A stretch of DNA of 64,000 nucleotides from Actinomycetes bacterium (GTDB lineage Bacteria > Actinomycetota > Actinomycetes > Propionibacteriales > Nocardioidaceae), in assembly GCA_023417775.1 (NCBI GenBank), contig JAEZEJ010000076.1, forward strand, positions 4,431 through 68,430, given 5' to 3'. The position numbers and the translations under genes were made by a program. Position 1 is the stretch's first letter. Every line of letters begins with the position of its first letter. The notes beneath the pieces are model-generated. The model did no database searches. It was not told where the DNA came from and worked only from the letters and a program-made list of their open reading frames with translations. Positions 18,161-25,479 of this stretch are shown piece after piece.

Positions 18161-19228
18161 TCACACTCCCTGCGTCGTCCACTGAGCCCGCTGCTGGTCC
18201 AGGCGAGCGAATGGTTCGGCGTACACGTGGTCGAACAACATCTCCGGGCCCGGCGGTGGTGTCGCCTGCGCCGCCGCTATCGCCCGATCGACTTCGGCCC
18301 GGCAGCGCTCACCGATCGCGGCACGAGAGGCATCGTCGAGGGCATCCTGCGCATGCAGGTAGATCTCCACCCGATCGAGGGGGTCCGTACCGGACCATGC
18401 CTCGTGATCGGCGTCGGCGACGTACTTCGACGGATCGTCAGCGGTGTTGTGCGCTCCCGCTCGCCACGTCAGTGACTCGATCAACGTCGGCCCCTCCCCT
18501 GCTCGGGCACGCGCGACGGCGTCGGCCATCACGGTATGGACGGCGAGGAGATCGTTGCCGTCGACGTAGACGCCATGGATCCCGTAGCCGGCGGCGCGGT
18601 CGGCGAAGGTGCGCGCCGCGGTCTGCTTGCTACGCGGTGTCGAGATCGCCCAGCCGTTGTTCTGCAGGAAGAAGATGACCGGCGCCTTTCGCAGCCCGGC
18701 CAGGTTCACTGCCTCATGGAAGTCGCCCTCCGAGGAGGCGCCATCGCCGAAGAAGGTGGTGACGACTCCGTCGAGCCCCCGCTGACGCAGACCCCAGGCG
18801 ACGCCCACCGCCTGCGGAATCTGAGCGGCGAGAGATATCTGGATCGGGAGGATATTGACATCGGCGGGGATGGCACAGCCACCGGGGTGACCCATGAAGT
18901 ACAGCGCGAAGTTCTCCAGCGGGTACCCGTGCCGGAGAAGCGCGGGAAGCTCGCGATACTGCGGAGCCAACCAGTCCCTCGACGGATCGAGCGCCGCCGC
19001 TGCGCCGACGATGGAGGCCTCTTGGCCCCGCACCGACGAGAAGGTGCCGAATCTCCCCTGTCGCTGCAGACTCGTCGCCTTCTCGTCGAAGGTCCGTGCC
19101 AGCAGCATCCACTCGAAGCACTCGAGGACGTCGGCGACCGGCAGAGACGGCTCGGCGAGCACGGATCCGGACGGCGTCAGCATCCGGAAGGGCTCGACCG
19201 CCGCGGTCGGTGCGGTGAATGTCGTCAT
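18161..19228 (-). CDS. 2-oxoacid dehydrogenase E1 component, alpha subunit
   Basis: This 355-aa subunit performs TPP-dependent decarboxylation of the 2-oxo acid. The TPP motif GDGASSEGDFHEAVNLAG to LQNNGWAIS is intact, as is the phosphorylation-loop-like RAGAHNTADDPSKY. The DPSKY form and a YRELPALLRHG segment resemble BkdA/AcoA-like alpha subunits rather than PDH E1. It is the first gene of the 13-gene operon. No Shine-Dalgarno sequence precedes ATG 19228, and an operator-like motif ends two bases upstream, so the start may be leaderless. Confidence 0.92.
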   Translation of the reverse strand: MTTFTAPTAAVEPFRMLTPSGSVLAEPSLPVADVLECFEWMLLARTFDEKATSLQRQGRFGTFSSVRGQEASIVGAAAALDPSRDWLAPQYRELPALLRHGYPLENFALYFMGHPGGCAIPADVNILPIQISLAAQIPQAVGVAWGLRQRGLDGVVTTFFGDGASSEGDFHEAVNLAGLRKAPVIFFLQNNGWAISTPRSKQTAARTFADRAAGYGIHGVYVDGNDLLAVHTVMADAVARARAGEGPTLIESLTWRAGAHNTADDPSKYVADADHEAWSGTDPLDRVEIYLHAQDALDDASRAAIGERCRAEVDRAIAAAQATPPPGPEMLFDHVYAEPFARLDQQRAQWTTQGV

Positions 19229-19246
19229 GAATTCACTATTGCATGC
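19227..19246. repeat. direct repeat copy 1 with operator-like motif, before E1a
   Basis: ATGAATTCACTATTGCATGC differs at one of 20 positions from the copy at 19329-19348. On the minus strand the inner 14-mer (19231-19244) reads ATGCAATAGTGAAT, closely related to the motif in the gntR promoter. It abuts the E1a start codon. Confidence 0.6.
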
Positions 19247-19328
19247 GCTACTAGATGCAGTAAAGACCTTCCGTGAACTTCCTCACATCGCGCTCCCCGC
19301 CGAGCGGCTGCGCTCCTCCCCGGCAATG

Positions 19329-19348
19329 ATGAATTCACTGTTGCATGC
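19329..19348. repeat. direct repeat copy 2 with operator-like motif, between E1a and usp
   Basis: ATGAATTCACTGTTGCATGC holds the minus-strand motif ATGCAACAGTGAAT (19333-19346), which matches 12 of 14 bases of the gntR-promoter motif. It lies 102 bp from copy 1. A third TTGCATGC box is at 19373-19380. Confidence 0.6.
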
Positions 19349-19352
19349 ATGC

Positions 19353-19380
19353 TTGACATCGGGCAGGATCTCTTGCATGC
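19353..19380 (+). promoter_or_regulatory. candidate usp promoter
   Basis: A perfect -35 TTGACA (19353-19358) lies between the second operator-like repeat and a third TTGCATGC box (19373-19380) that occupies the -10 position. The -10 match is poor, so either the promoter needs an activator or the -35 is fortuitous. Confidence 0.35.
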
Positions 19381-19420
19381 CGCGTCGGCACCGCGAAGAT
19401 CCCCGCACGAAGGAGAGCCC

Positions 19421-19918
19421 ATGCCCCGCACTGTCCTGGTCGGAGTCGACGGTTCGGCGACAGCATCCTCCGCCGCCACGCGGGCGGCGGAGTTCGCCGA
19501 TGCCCTAGGCGGCGAGCTGCACGTCCTGACGGCCTTCGAGCACCAGCACGGAGAGCGCATCGGACCGGCCGGAGAGGTCTTCGTCCATGACAACGAGTCC
19601 AGCGCCCTCGAGACGGCCGCTCACCAGGCAGCCCAGCTACGTGGCGCCTTCGGAGAGCTCGGGATCGTCTCCCACGCAGCGCACGGCAGTCCAGCCGAGG
19701 CGCTCGTGTCTCTCGCCGAGGCACTACAGGCCGAGCTCATCGTCGTCGGCAACAAGCGCGTGCAGGGGGCGGCCCGCATCCTCGGCAGCATCGCCACCGA
19801 CGTCATCCGCAAGGCCCCCTGCGACGTCACCATCGCGTACACCCATGAGAACCGGAGCCTGTCCGGTCACCCCGCAGGCGATGTCAGAGCACACCCCGCG
19901 GGCGGAACTGGACGCTGA
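19421..19918 (+). CDS. universal stress protein (UspA family)
   Basis: This 165-aa single-domain Usp has RTVLVGVDGSATASSAATRAAEFAD at the N-terminus and the nucleotide-binding stretch LIVVGNKRVQGAARILGSIATDVIRKAPCDVTI. ATG 19421 follows AAGGAGA. A ~25-residue Gly/His tail past the domain overlaps the convergent AlkB gene by 35 nt. It is divergent from the dehydrogenase operon and shares its operator-like boxes, so co-regulation is possible. Confidence 0.9.
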   Translation: MPRTVLVGVDGSATASSAATRAAEFADALGGELHVLTAFEHQHGERIGPAGEVFVHDNESSALETAAHQAAQLRGAFGELGIVSHAAHGSPAEALVSLAEALQAELIVVGNKRVQGAARILGSIATDVIRKAPCDVTIAYTHENRSLSGHPAGDVRAHPAGGTGR

Positions 19919-20504
19919 TGCGAGGCCCGGCGCTCGCGGTCTTGAGCACCGCGTGCTCCCAGGTGCGCTGACATGATCCGCCCATGACGAGCAGATCGCC
20001 GTGGCCGACCGTGTAGCCGACCTTCGGCCCTCCCCCGACGGGACGCAGGCTGAGCCGGCGGTGCTCGCCCAGCGAGAGAATCGCGACCATCGTGTCCTCG
20101 TGCGCACCCCGGCCGATGCGGTCGCCGTGCCAGGCGACCGAGTCACGACCGTCACGGTAGTAGCAGAGTCCGGCGGTCGCGAAGGGTTCGCCGAGCTCGG
20201 CCGCATAGTGGGCGCTCAACATCTCACGGCACTCAACCAGGACCGGGTCGGGCAGCTCATCGTCCTCGCGATAGTGACAGAGCAGGCGCGGCACGTCGAC
20301 GACCCGCTCGTACATCTCGCGCCGCTCGGCCCGCCAGGGCACCGCCTGCTGCAGCGTCACGAAGAGCTCATCGGCCCCGTTCAGCCAGCCGTAGCGCAGA
20401 TCGACCCAGGCGCCCTGCGAGAGCTCGACGCGCTCGACCGCTTCCGTCAGCGGACCGACGGTCGTCTCGGGTGCCCCGTCCAATAGCGAGCCCTGGAACC
20501 ACAT
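19884..20504 (-). CDS. alkB: AlkB-like Fe(II)/2-oxoglutarate dioxygenase
   Basis: This 206-aa protein oxidatively removes alkyl groups from DNA or RNA bases. The iron ligands are in WHGDRIGR (HxD) and in WEHAVLKT, and the 2-oxoglutarate Arg is in RISVQFRPR. The substrate-side segment CYYRDGRDSVAWHGD is typical of actinobacterial AlkB. A LexA-type box lies 19 nt upstream of the start, suggesting damage induction. Confidence 0.9.
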   Translation of the reverse strand: MWFQGSLLDGAPETTVGPLTEAVERVELSQGAWVDLRYGWLNGADELFVTLQQAVPWRAERREMYERVVDVPRLLCHYREDDELPDPVLVECREMLSAHYAAELGEPFATAGLCYYRDGRDSVAWHGDRIGRGAHEDTMVAILSLGEHRRLSLRPVGGGPKVGYTVGHGDLLVMGGSCQRTWEHAVLKTASAGPRISVQFRPRGVL

Positions 20505-20523
20505 GGCGCCATGCTACGCCTCT

Positions 20524-20539
20524 TCGAACAGATGTTCGA
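20524..20539 (-). promoter_or_regulatory. LexA (SOS) box upstream of alkB
   Basis: TCGAACAGATGTTCGA has perfect TCGAAC/GTTCGA arms around a 4-nt spacer and matches the Gram-positive and actinobacterial SOS consensus CGAAC-N4-GTTCG. It lies just upstream of the AlkB start, where it would block transcription. Confidence 0.75.
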
Positions 20540-20557
20540 CCGGCTAACGCCTCACAC

Positions 20558-20848
20558 TCAACGGGGCAGGAGATCGAGGACGCCGTCGATCTCCTCGGGA
20601 GCGAACCAGGCAAGGTCCCCCGATCCGTCGACGTCGAGGTGGAAGGACTGCACCTCCCGCAGGGTCACGGGCTGCTCTTCCTGATCGATCTCGGCGACGA
20701 CCACCACCGGGCCGTCCTCGGCCGCAGCGAGCATCGCCTCGTACTCGTGCTGCTCGTCATCGGACTCCGACAGCACCGGAGCCCCTTCGAGCGATGCCGT
20801 GCGCAGGCTCCCCAGCCCGGCCGCGTCGGTACCGATATAGATCCTCAT
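20558..20848 (-). CDS. small conserved actinobacterial protein (DUF6912-like)
   Basis: This 96-aa acidic protein starts with MRIYIGTDAAGLGSL and has VVVVAEIDQ and a C-terminal LAWFAPEEIDGVLDLL. The MR(I/V)Y(I/V) start followed by an EYEA segment (here EYEAMLAAA) matches an actinobacterial DUF family I recall as DUF6912. Function is unknown. It is translationally coupled (ATGA) to the acyltransferase-like gene. Confidence 0.7.
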   Translation of the reverse strand: MRIYIGTDAAGLGSLRTASLEGAPVLSESDDEQHEYEAMLAAAEDGPVVVVAEIDQEEQPVTLREVQSFHLDVDGSGDLAWFAPEEIDGVLDLLPR

Positions 20849-22263
20849 CCGCCGGCCTTCCGTTGCGGTCGCTGACGTCCACGCGGCGCTCGCCGCCGCG
20901 ACGAGACGGTCTCGACGAGCTCGTCGACCGCCTCTTCGATGCACTGGGCCAGCACGTCGACATCGGGCATCGCCTCCCGGTCGGCCACGATGCCGACATA
21001 GGCGCGCCCCCGGTACGTGGTGATGCCGATCGCGACGGTTCGCCGGCCGGTCAGCGGGATCGCCGGGAAGACCTGCGCGAGTCGCTGTCCGGCCATGTAG
21101 ACCGGCTCCTGCGGGCCCGGCACATTGGTGACGACGAGCTGGTACTGCCGCGAGGCCTCGTGCTCGGCGACCCGCGCACCCACCGCGTGGAAGGTCGAGG
21201 TCGCGAAGCCCGGCAGATCCGCGAGGGTCTGAGCCGAGACGGCGTCACCGGTCTCGCGGTGCCCCTTCAGCGCATAGGAGACCTGATGCAGCCGCACCAC
21301 GGCATTGGTCTCCCCCACGGGCAGGGACAGCAGATTGCCCCGCACCCGCGAGCCGAGGGAGGTGGGCAGCGAGTCGTCCTCGGCCCCCTTGAGCTTCACC
21401 GACATCGGGACGAGGGCCCGGAAGCTGGTCGCCGCCGAGACCGGCTCGGCACGGGTCAGCAGCCAGCCGCGCAGCCCTCCGGCGACGACCGCGAGGATGA
21501 CGTCGTTGACCGTGCCGCCGTGCTCATCGCGCACCCGGCGCAGATCGTCGAGCGACGCCGAGGCCGTCGCGAACCGCCGATGACGGCTCAGCGGTGCGGC
21601 CAGCGGCCCGGTCACGCCGGCGTCGCCGGCGGGCATCGGCAGGGCCGACAGGAGCTGTTCAGCGCGATAGGTCGCACTGTCCAGCAGTGCTCGCGGGTGC
21701 TCGACCTGCCCGAGCAGCGAGGAGAGCGCCAGCCGGGTGCCGGCGGGCGCCGTCCGCGGTGTCCACTCCTCATGCGGCAGGTCCCGGATCTCGTCGGTCT
21801 CCTCCAGCAGCACCTGCGCCAGGTCGACGGTGTGCGATCCGTCGACGAGCGCCTGGTGGGCCTTGAAGAGCAGCGCGGACTTGCCGTCCTCGAGCCCCTC
21901 GATGAGATAGAGCTCCCAAAGCGGACGGTCATGGTCGAGGCGGCGGGCGATGAGTCGTCCCACCAGCTCGTGCAGGGCGTCCATCGTGCCCGGCCGAGGG
22001 AGCGCGGACCGCCGGACGTGCAAGGTGATGTCGAAGTGCTCGTCGTCCACCCAGATCGGCAGGCCCACCCCGGCGGGAACCGGGCGCGGCACCTGCCGAT
22101 AGCGCGGCACCAGGTCGAGCCGGTCGGTGATGATGCGCACGAGCGTGTCGTAGTCGAGCGGACGCTGGCCCGGCTCCAGCAGGACGAGCGAGGCGATCTG
22201 CCGCGGCGCGTCCGGCGAGTCGCGATGCAGGAATAACGCATCGAGCGGGCTGAGTCGTTGCAT
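20845..22263 (-). CDS. wax ester synthase/diacylglycerol acyltransferase (WS/DGAT)-like protein with altered active site
   Basis: At 472 aa this has the two-domain WS/DGAT architecture: MQRLSPLDALFLHRDSP at the N-terminus, DRPLWELYLIEGL, the condensation-type motif, and a C-terminal part with NDVILAVVAGGLRGWL, NVPGPQEPVYMAG and RTVAIGITTYRGRAYVG. Active members have HHxxxDG; here the segment reads KAHQALVDG, so the catalytic second His is Gln (CAG, bases 21853-21855). All other landmarks are intact, so this is not a decayed gene. It may be inactive, use different chemistry, or have a non-enzymatic role. ATG 22263 follows AGGAAG. Confidence 0.85.
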   Translation of the reverse strand: MQRLSPLDALFLHRDSPDAPRQIASLVLLEPGQRPLDYDTLVRIITDRLDLVPRYRQVPRPVPAGVGLPIWVDDEHFDITLHVRRSALPRPGTMDALHELVGRLIARRLDHDRPLWELYLIEGLEDGKSALLFKAHQALVDGSHTVDLAQVLLEETDEIRDLPHEEWTPRTAPAGTRLALSSLLGQVEHPRALLDSATYRAEQLLSALPMPAGDAGVTGPLAAPLSRHRRFATASASLDDLRRVRDEHGGTVNDVILAVVAGGLRGWLLTRAEPVSAATSFRALVPMSVKLKGAEDDSLPTSLGSRVRGNLLSLPVGETNAVVRLHQVSYALKGHRETGDAVSAQTLADLPGFATSTFHAVGARVAEHEASRQYQLVVTNVPGPQEPVYMAGQRLAQVFPAIPLTGRRTVAIGITTYRGRAYVGIVADREAMPDVDVLAQCIEEAVDELVETVSSRRRAPRGRQRPQRKAGG

Positions 22264-22306
22264 ATCACTTCCTGGTCGGGTGGCAGCGAAGATACCACCG
22301 ACGATG

Positions 22307-23431
22307 TCACAGTCCACGCGCCGCCGCCGGTTCGAGGAGGGAACGCCGGACGAAGTGGTCGAGACGCGAGACCCACGAGGATGTCGGGGCGACCTCGCGC
22401 AGCAGCTGTCCGCTGATCGCGGCGAGATCATGGGCAGCCTGGTCGTAGGGCAGGAAGGCCTCTACCGGATGTCCCGAGACCTCCCGCACGGTCGCCGCGA
22501 TCTCGGTCTCGCTCCAGCCGAGCGAGGCCCGGCACAGGTTGATGACCACCCGCGGCGGCGTCCGCCACGGCGAGCCGGCGTCGAGGCTGCGCAGGAGCCG
22601 GGCGAGGCCGAGCGGCTCGGGGCGGCCGACGACCACGATGTCATCGGCCGCCTCCAGCACGGTGGTGGCGGCTTGATCGCGGGCGGGCCCGGCACCCAGC
22701 GGCGGCTCATGACCGAAGCCCGCATCGACGACGACCCATCGATGCTCCGCCGCCAGTGCGTCCAGGACCGCGGCAAGGGCGGCGGGACGCACCAGATGCC
22801 ACATGTCCTCGGGACGGGGCACCCCGGTGACGACATTGACCCCGTCGTCGACCCGCAGGACCGCGGTATCGGGCATTCCGCGCCCGCTGTTGACGGCCCG
22901 GCAGGCGGCCACGATCCCGGACACGTCGTCGAGCACGCCGAGCGCCTGGCCCACCGCCCCTCCGTGGGTATCGGCGTCCACCACCACCGTGGACGCCTCC
23001 CGGCCGAGCCTGGCAGCGAGACCGAGCGCCACGCTCGTGCGGCCCGGGGCGCCGGTCGGCCCCCAGACGGCGACGATCCGTCCCGTCCGGGCGATCTCAC
23101 CGCGCCCTCCGCGCGGCGGATCGTCCCCCTCGGCCGCGGTCTCGATCGCACCGACCTGGACCGAGGACAGCAGATCCAGCTCAGGAGCAGCCGCGCCGAC
23201 AGCCACGATCCGGACTCCCCCGGCTCGCACCCGGCCGACGACGTCGAGATCGAGTCCGCCGAGGGCCGGGTCCACGAGTGCCACCTGGATGCGGCCGGTC
23301 CCGGCGATCGCCAGCAGGTCGGCCGCGTCGACACAGCGCCGGACGAGGGTGAGGACGCCAGAGCGCTCCACCTCGTCGAGGACATCGCCCTCCCAGGCTG
23401 CGCCGCCCGCGGCGACCGCGGTGGCGATCAC
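22307..23431 (-). CDS. CpaE/MinD-like ATPase with degenerate P-loop
   Basis: This 374-aa protein pairs an N-terminal receiver-like region with a MinD/ParA-type ATPase domain. The nucleotide loop is VWGPTGAPGRTSVALGLAARLG, where the Lys of GKT is Arg. VVVDADTHGGAVGQALG and VVVDAGFG follow, like switch I and Walker B of the ParA family. The partner SAF protein overlaps its GTG start. No TadA ATPase, TadB/C or pilin gene is nearby, so this is a partial Tad-like pair. Confidence 0.8.
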   Translation of the reverse strand: MIATAVAAGGAAWEGDVLDEVERSGVLTLVRRCVDAADLLAIAGTGRIQVALVDPALGGLDLDVVGRVRAGGVRIVAVGAAAPELDLLSSVQVGAIETAAEGDDPPRGGRGEIARTGRIVAVWGPTGAPGRTSVALGLAARLGREASTVVVDADTHGGAVGQALGVLDDVSGIVAACRAVNSGRGMPDTAVLRVDDGVNVVTGVPRPEDMWHLVRPAALAAVLDALAAEHRWVVVDAGFGHEPPLGAGPARDQAATTVLEAADDIVVVGRPEPLGLARLLRSLDAGSPWRTPPRVVINLCRASLGWSETEIAATVREVSGHPVEAFLPYDQAAHDLAAISGQLLREVAPTSSWVSRLDHFVRRSLLEPAAARGL

Positions 23432-24048
23432 GAGCGCCGCACCACGGTCACATGATGCGAGCCGAGGGCCGCCATCACCTGCGCCGAGGGGGTTTCATCG
23501 CCGAGATCGACGACCACCGTGGTGGTGCCGCCGGTCGCCGACGGGGTGACCGCACGCACCGGCACCGAGGCGACGACCCGCTGAGCCTCCCCTGCCGCCT
23601 GCTGGGGTCCCGGCCCGACCCAGACATCGACGTGATCACCGCGGGCGAGGTCGGCGGGATAGGAGCCGTCGGTCACCGGGAAGGGCAGTTCGTGGGCGGA
23701 TTCGCCGGATGCGGACCAGGCCGTCGTCGTCACCAGCGAGCCGGCGGGGAGGTCGTGGGCCCAGACGACGGCCCCCTCGACCTCCTGATCCGCCCGCAGG
23801 ACGGTGCCCGAGGCGGCGCCGTCGAGGCGGGCCGTAGTGGTGGTCAACTGGTCGGCAACCACCGGATCCCCGGCGCGTACGTCCTCGCGAACGACCCAAT
23901 AGCGCTCACCGTCGTCGGCCGCCATCGCCGCCCACCCGCCGAGCGCGGTCGCCACCGCGACGAGCGCTACCCCGGCCAGCAGACGCGGCGAGCGCCATCT
24001 CCGTGTCATCACCCGACGCGCCGGCTGCGGCGTCCCCCGACTGCTCAT
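23428..24048 (-). CDS. SAF-domain membrane protein, CpaB/RcpC-like
   Basis: This 206-aa protein has a basic N-terminus, one transmembrane segment (LLAGVALVAVATALGGWAAM), and a periplasmic-side SAF domain (YWVVREDVRAGDPVVADQL and VWAHDLPAGSLVTTT). CpaB-type proteins take part in Flp pilus assembly. ATG 24048 follows GGAAGGTG. It is co-transcribed with the CpaE-like gene. Confidence 0.8.
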   Translation of the reverse strand: MSSRGTPQPARRVMTRRWRSPRLLAGVALVAVATALGGWAAMAADDGERYWVVREDVRAGDPVVADQLTTTTARLDGAASGTVLRADQEVEGAVVWAHDLPAGSLVTTTAWSASGESAHELPFPVTDGSYPADLARGDHVDVWVGPGPQQAAGEAQRVVASVPVRAVTPSATGGTTTVVVDLGDETPSAQVMAALGSHHVTVVRRS

Positions 24049-24139
24049 GGCACCTTCCTAGACCATCAGGACGAAACAGTCCAGATCGGCCATCCACACC
24101 CTGGACGCGGGAGGGTTCGTCGCGTGCGACAATGCCGCC

Positions 24140-24376
24140 ATGCCCTCGCAGCACCGGTTCCTGTCGATTCCCGACGTGGCCGAGGTCCTCAACGTGAGCG
24201 TCCGCCAGGTCCGCTCGCTGCTGTCCAGCGGGGAACTACGCGGCATCCAGATCGGCGGCCGGGGCGTGTGGCGCATCGAGGACGCCGAGCTGGAGCGCTA
24301 TATCGCGCGACAGTACGAGCGCAGCGCCGAGCACCTCAGTGAGGACGCACCATCGCGAGAGCCGTCCAGGGAATGA
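24140..24376 (+). CDS. excisionase/BldC-like helix-turn-helix protein
   Basis: This 78-aa MerR-type winged helix has LSIPDVAEVLNVSVRQVRSLLSSGELRGIQIGGRGVWRIEDAELERYI. It resembles BldC-like single-domain DNA-binding proteins more than phage excisionases, as no phage genes are present. It is divergent from the SAF gene and overlaps the next convergent gene by 41 nt. Confidence 0.85.
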   Translation: MPSQHRFLSIPDVAEVLNVSVRQVRSLLSSGELRGIQIGGRGVWRIEDAELERYIARQYERSAEHLSEDAPSREPSRE

Positions 24377-24821
24377 CCGTCCGGCGGCCCTGCTCGGCGA
24401 GGACGACAGCATCTGCGAGCACGGCCGCCACCCTCCCGAAGACGATCCCGCCGTCGCGTCGCACCAGCTGGACCTCCTGAGCCTCCTCCGCCACGGAACG
24501 GAAGATCGACGACCACCCGATGCGCCGGAGGCGTCCGCCTCCTCGCCCCGATGTGATCGCCGACATCACCGCGACACGGGCGACGATGAGGTCCTGGGCG
24601 CCACCCGACAGCACCACGAGATCCGACGAGGACCAGCCCACCTCACCGCGGACCTCGCCGACACCCTGGACGATCAACACGACCTCGCCGGACAGCAGAT
24701 CACCCCAGGACAGCTCCGCCCACGCCTCGGCCCCGAGCTCCTCGGCGAGCGCATCGCGCTCATCGGCCACGGCATCGGCCGCGGAGGCCTCCACATCCTC
24801 GAACAGTCGATCCCAGCGCAT
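24336..24821 (-). CDS. conserved hypothetical protein
   Basis: This 161-aa protein has an acidic N-terminal helix (LFEDVEASAADAVADERDALAEEL), a beta-rich middle (GDLLSGEVVLIVQGVGEVRGEVGW) and a second beta region ending in IPWTALAMVRPH. The pattern could be two small barrel-like sheets, but I recognise no family. It has no membrane segment. Codon use and GC match the neighbours. Confidence 0.7.
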   Translation of the reverse strand: MRWDRLFEDVEASAADAVADERDALAEELGAEAWAELSWGDLLSGEVVLIVQGVGEVRGEVGWSSSDLVVLSGGAQDLIVARVAVMSAITSGRGGGRLRRIGWSSIFRSVAEEAQEVQLVRRDGGIVFGRVAAVLADAVVLAEQGRRTVIPWTALAMVRPH

Positions 24822-24839
24822 GCGCTCAGGCTATCGCCC

Positions 24840-24890
24840 TTGACAGAACGACGTCATCAGTCGTCAAATGTCATCAAACGACATCATCAG
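24840..24890 (+). promoter_or_regulatory. promoter of the LysM gene with spaced direct repeats
   Basis: TTGACA (24840-24845) is followed after 18 nt by TCAAAT (24864-24869). Two copies of AACGACrTCATCAG lie at 24847-24860 and 24877-24890, 30 bp apart, with a further GTCATCA between them. This suggests a regulator binding the same helix face around the transcription start. Confidence 0.5.
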
Positions 24891-24906
24891 CGATCGGGGG
24901 ATCGAC

Positions 24907-25479
24907 ATGTCACGTCTCTGGCTCGTCCTGGGCTCACTCATCGTCGCGGCGGCGGCGCTGCCGCACTGGCCGGGATGGTGGTCGGCCCTGACGGCAGCCA
25001 CGCAGGCCGGCGATCTCGCATCGGTCGTGACATGGGCTGCCGCACTGGCCGGCACCGGACTGCTCGGCTGGTTCGGCGTGGTGGGCCTCGTCGCGGCGGT
25101 CCATCTGCCGACGGCGCGGCGGCTGGCCCCCGCCGGGGTCGTCGCGCTCGCCATCGGCGCGGGACTTCCCACGGCGGCCGTCGCCTCGGGCCATCCCCTC
25201 GACGGAGCCGACCTGCCGAATCGTGCTGTGGTCGCCAGTGCCCCGGCCGGGCCGGCGGTCGGGGCCCCGCAGTCACCGCGCGCCACGGACACCTACGCCG
25301 TCGTCGGCGGAGACTCGCTGTGGACGATCTGCGAACGGCGACTGCCTGCGGGGACCGCTCCCGGTGAGATCGCCGACGAGGTGCGTCGCTGGCACGAGCA
25401 CAATCGTGACGTCATCGGCCAGGATCCGGGGCTCATCCTGCCCGGACAGATCCTGCACGCCCCGGAGGCCGGACGATGA
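24907..25479 (+). CDS. membrane-anchored LysM-domain protein
   Basis: This ~190-aa protein has three hydrophobic segments (LWLVLGSLIVAAAALPHW, VVTWAAALAGTGLLGWFGVVGLVAAVHL, GVVALAIGAGLPTAAVA), a Pro/Ala linker, and a C-terminal LysM domain (TYAVVGGDSLWTICERRLP to LILPGQILHAP). LysM binds peptidoglycan, so this is probably a cell-envelope protein. ATG 24907 was preferred over ATG 24868 because GGGGG lies just upstream and the first hydrophobic segment then begins at residue 4. The stop overlaps the next start (ATGATGA). Confidence 0.82.
   Translation: MSRLWLVLGSLIVAAAALPHWPGWWSALTAATQAGDLASVVTWAAALAGTGLLGWFGVVGLVAAVHLPTARRLAPAGVVALAIGAGLPTAAVASGHPLDGADLPNRAVVASAPAGPAVGAPQSPRATDTYAVVGGDSLWTICERRLPAGTAPGEIADEVRRWHEHNRDVIGQDPGLILPGQILHAPEAGR

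Noticed and set aside
19349..19420. An N-terminally extended universal stress protein beginning at 19349
   Set aside because: The extra 24 residues resemble nothing in the family, and ATG 19421 has a clear AAGGAGA ribosome site.
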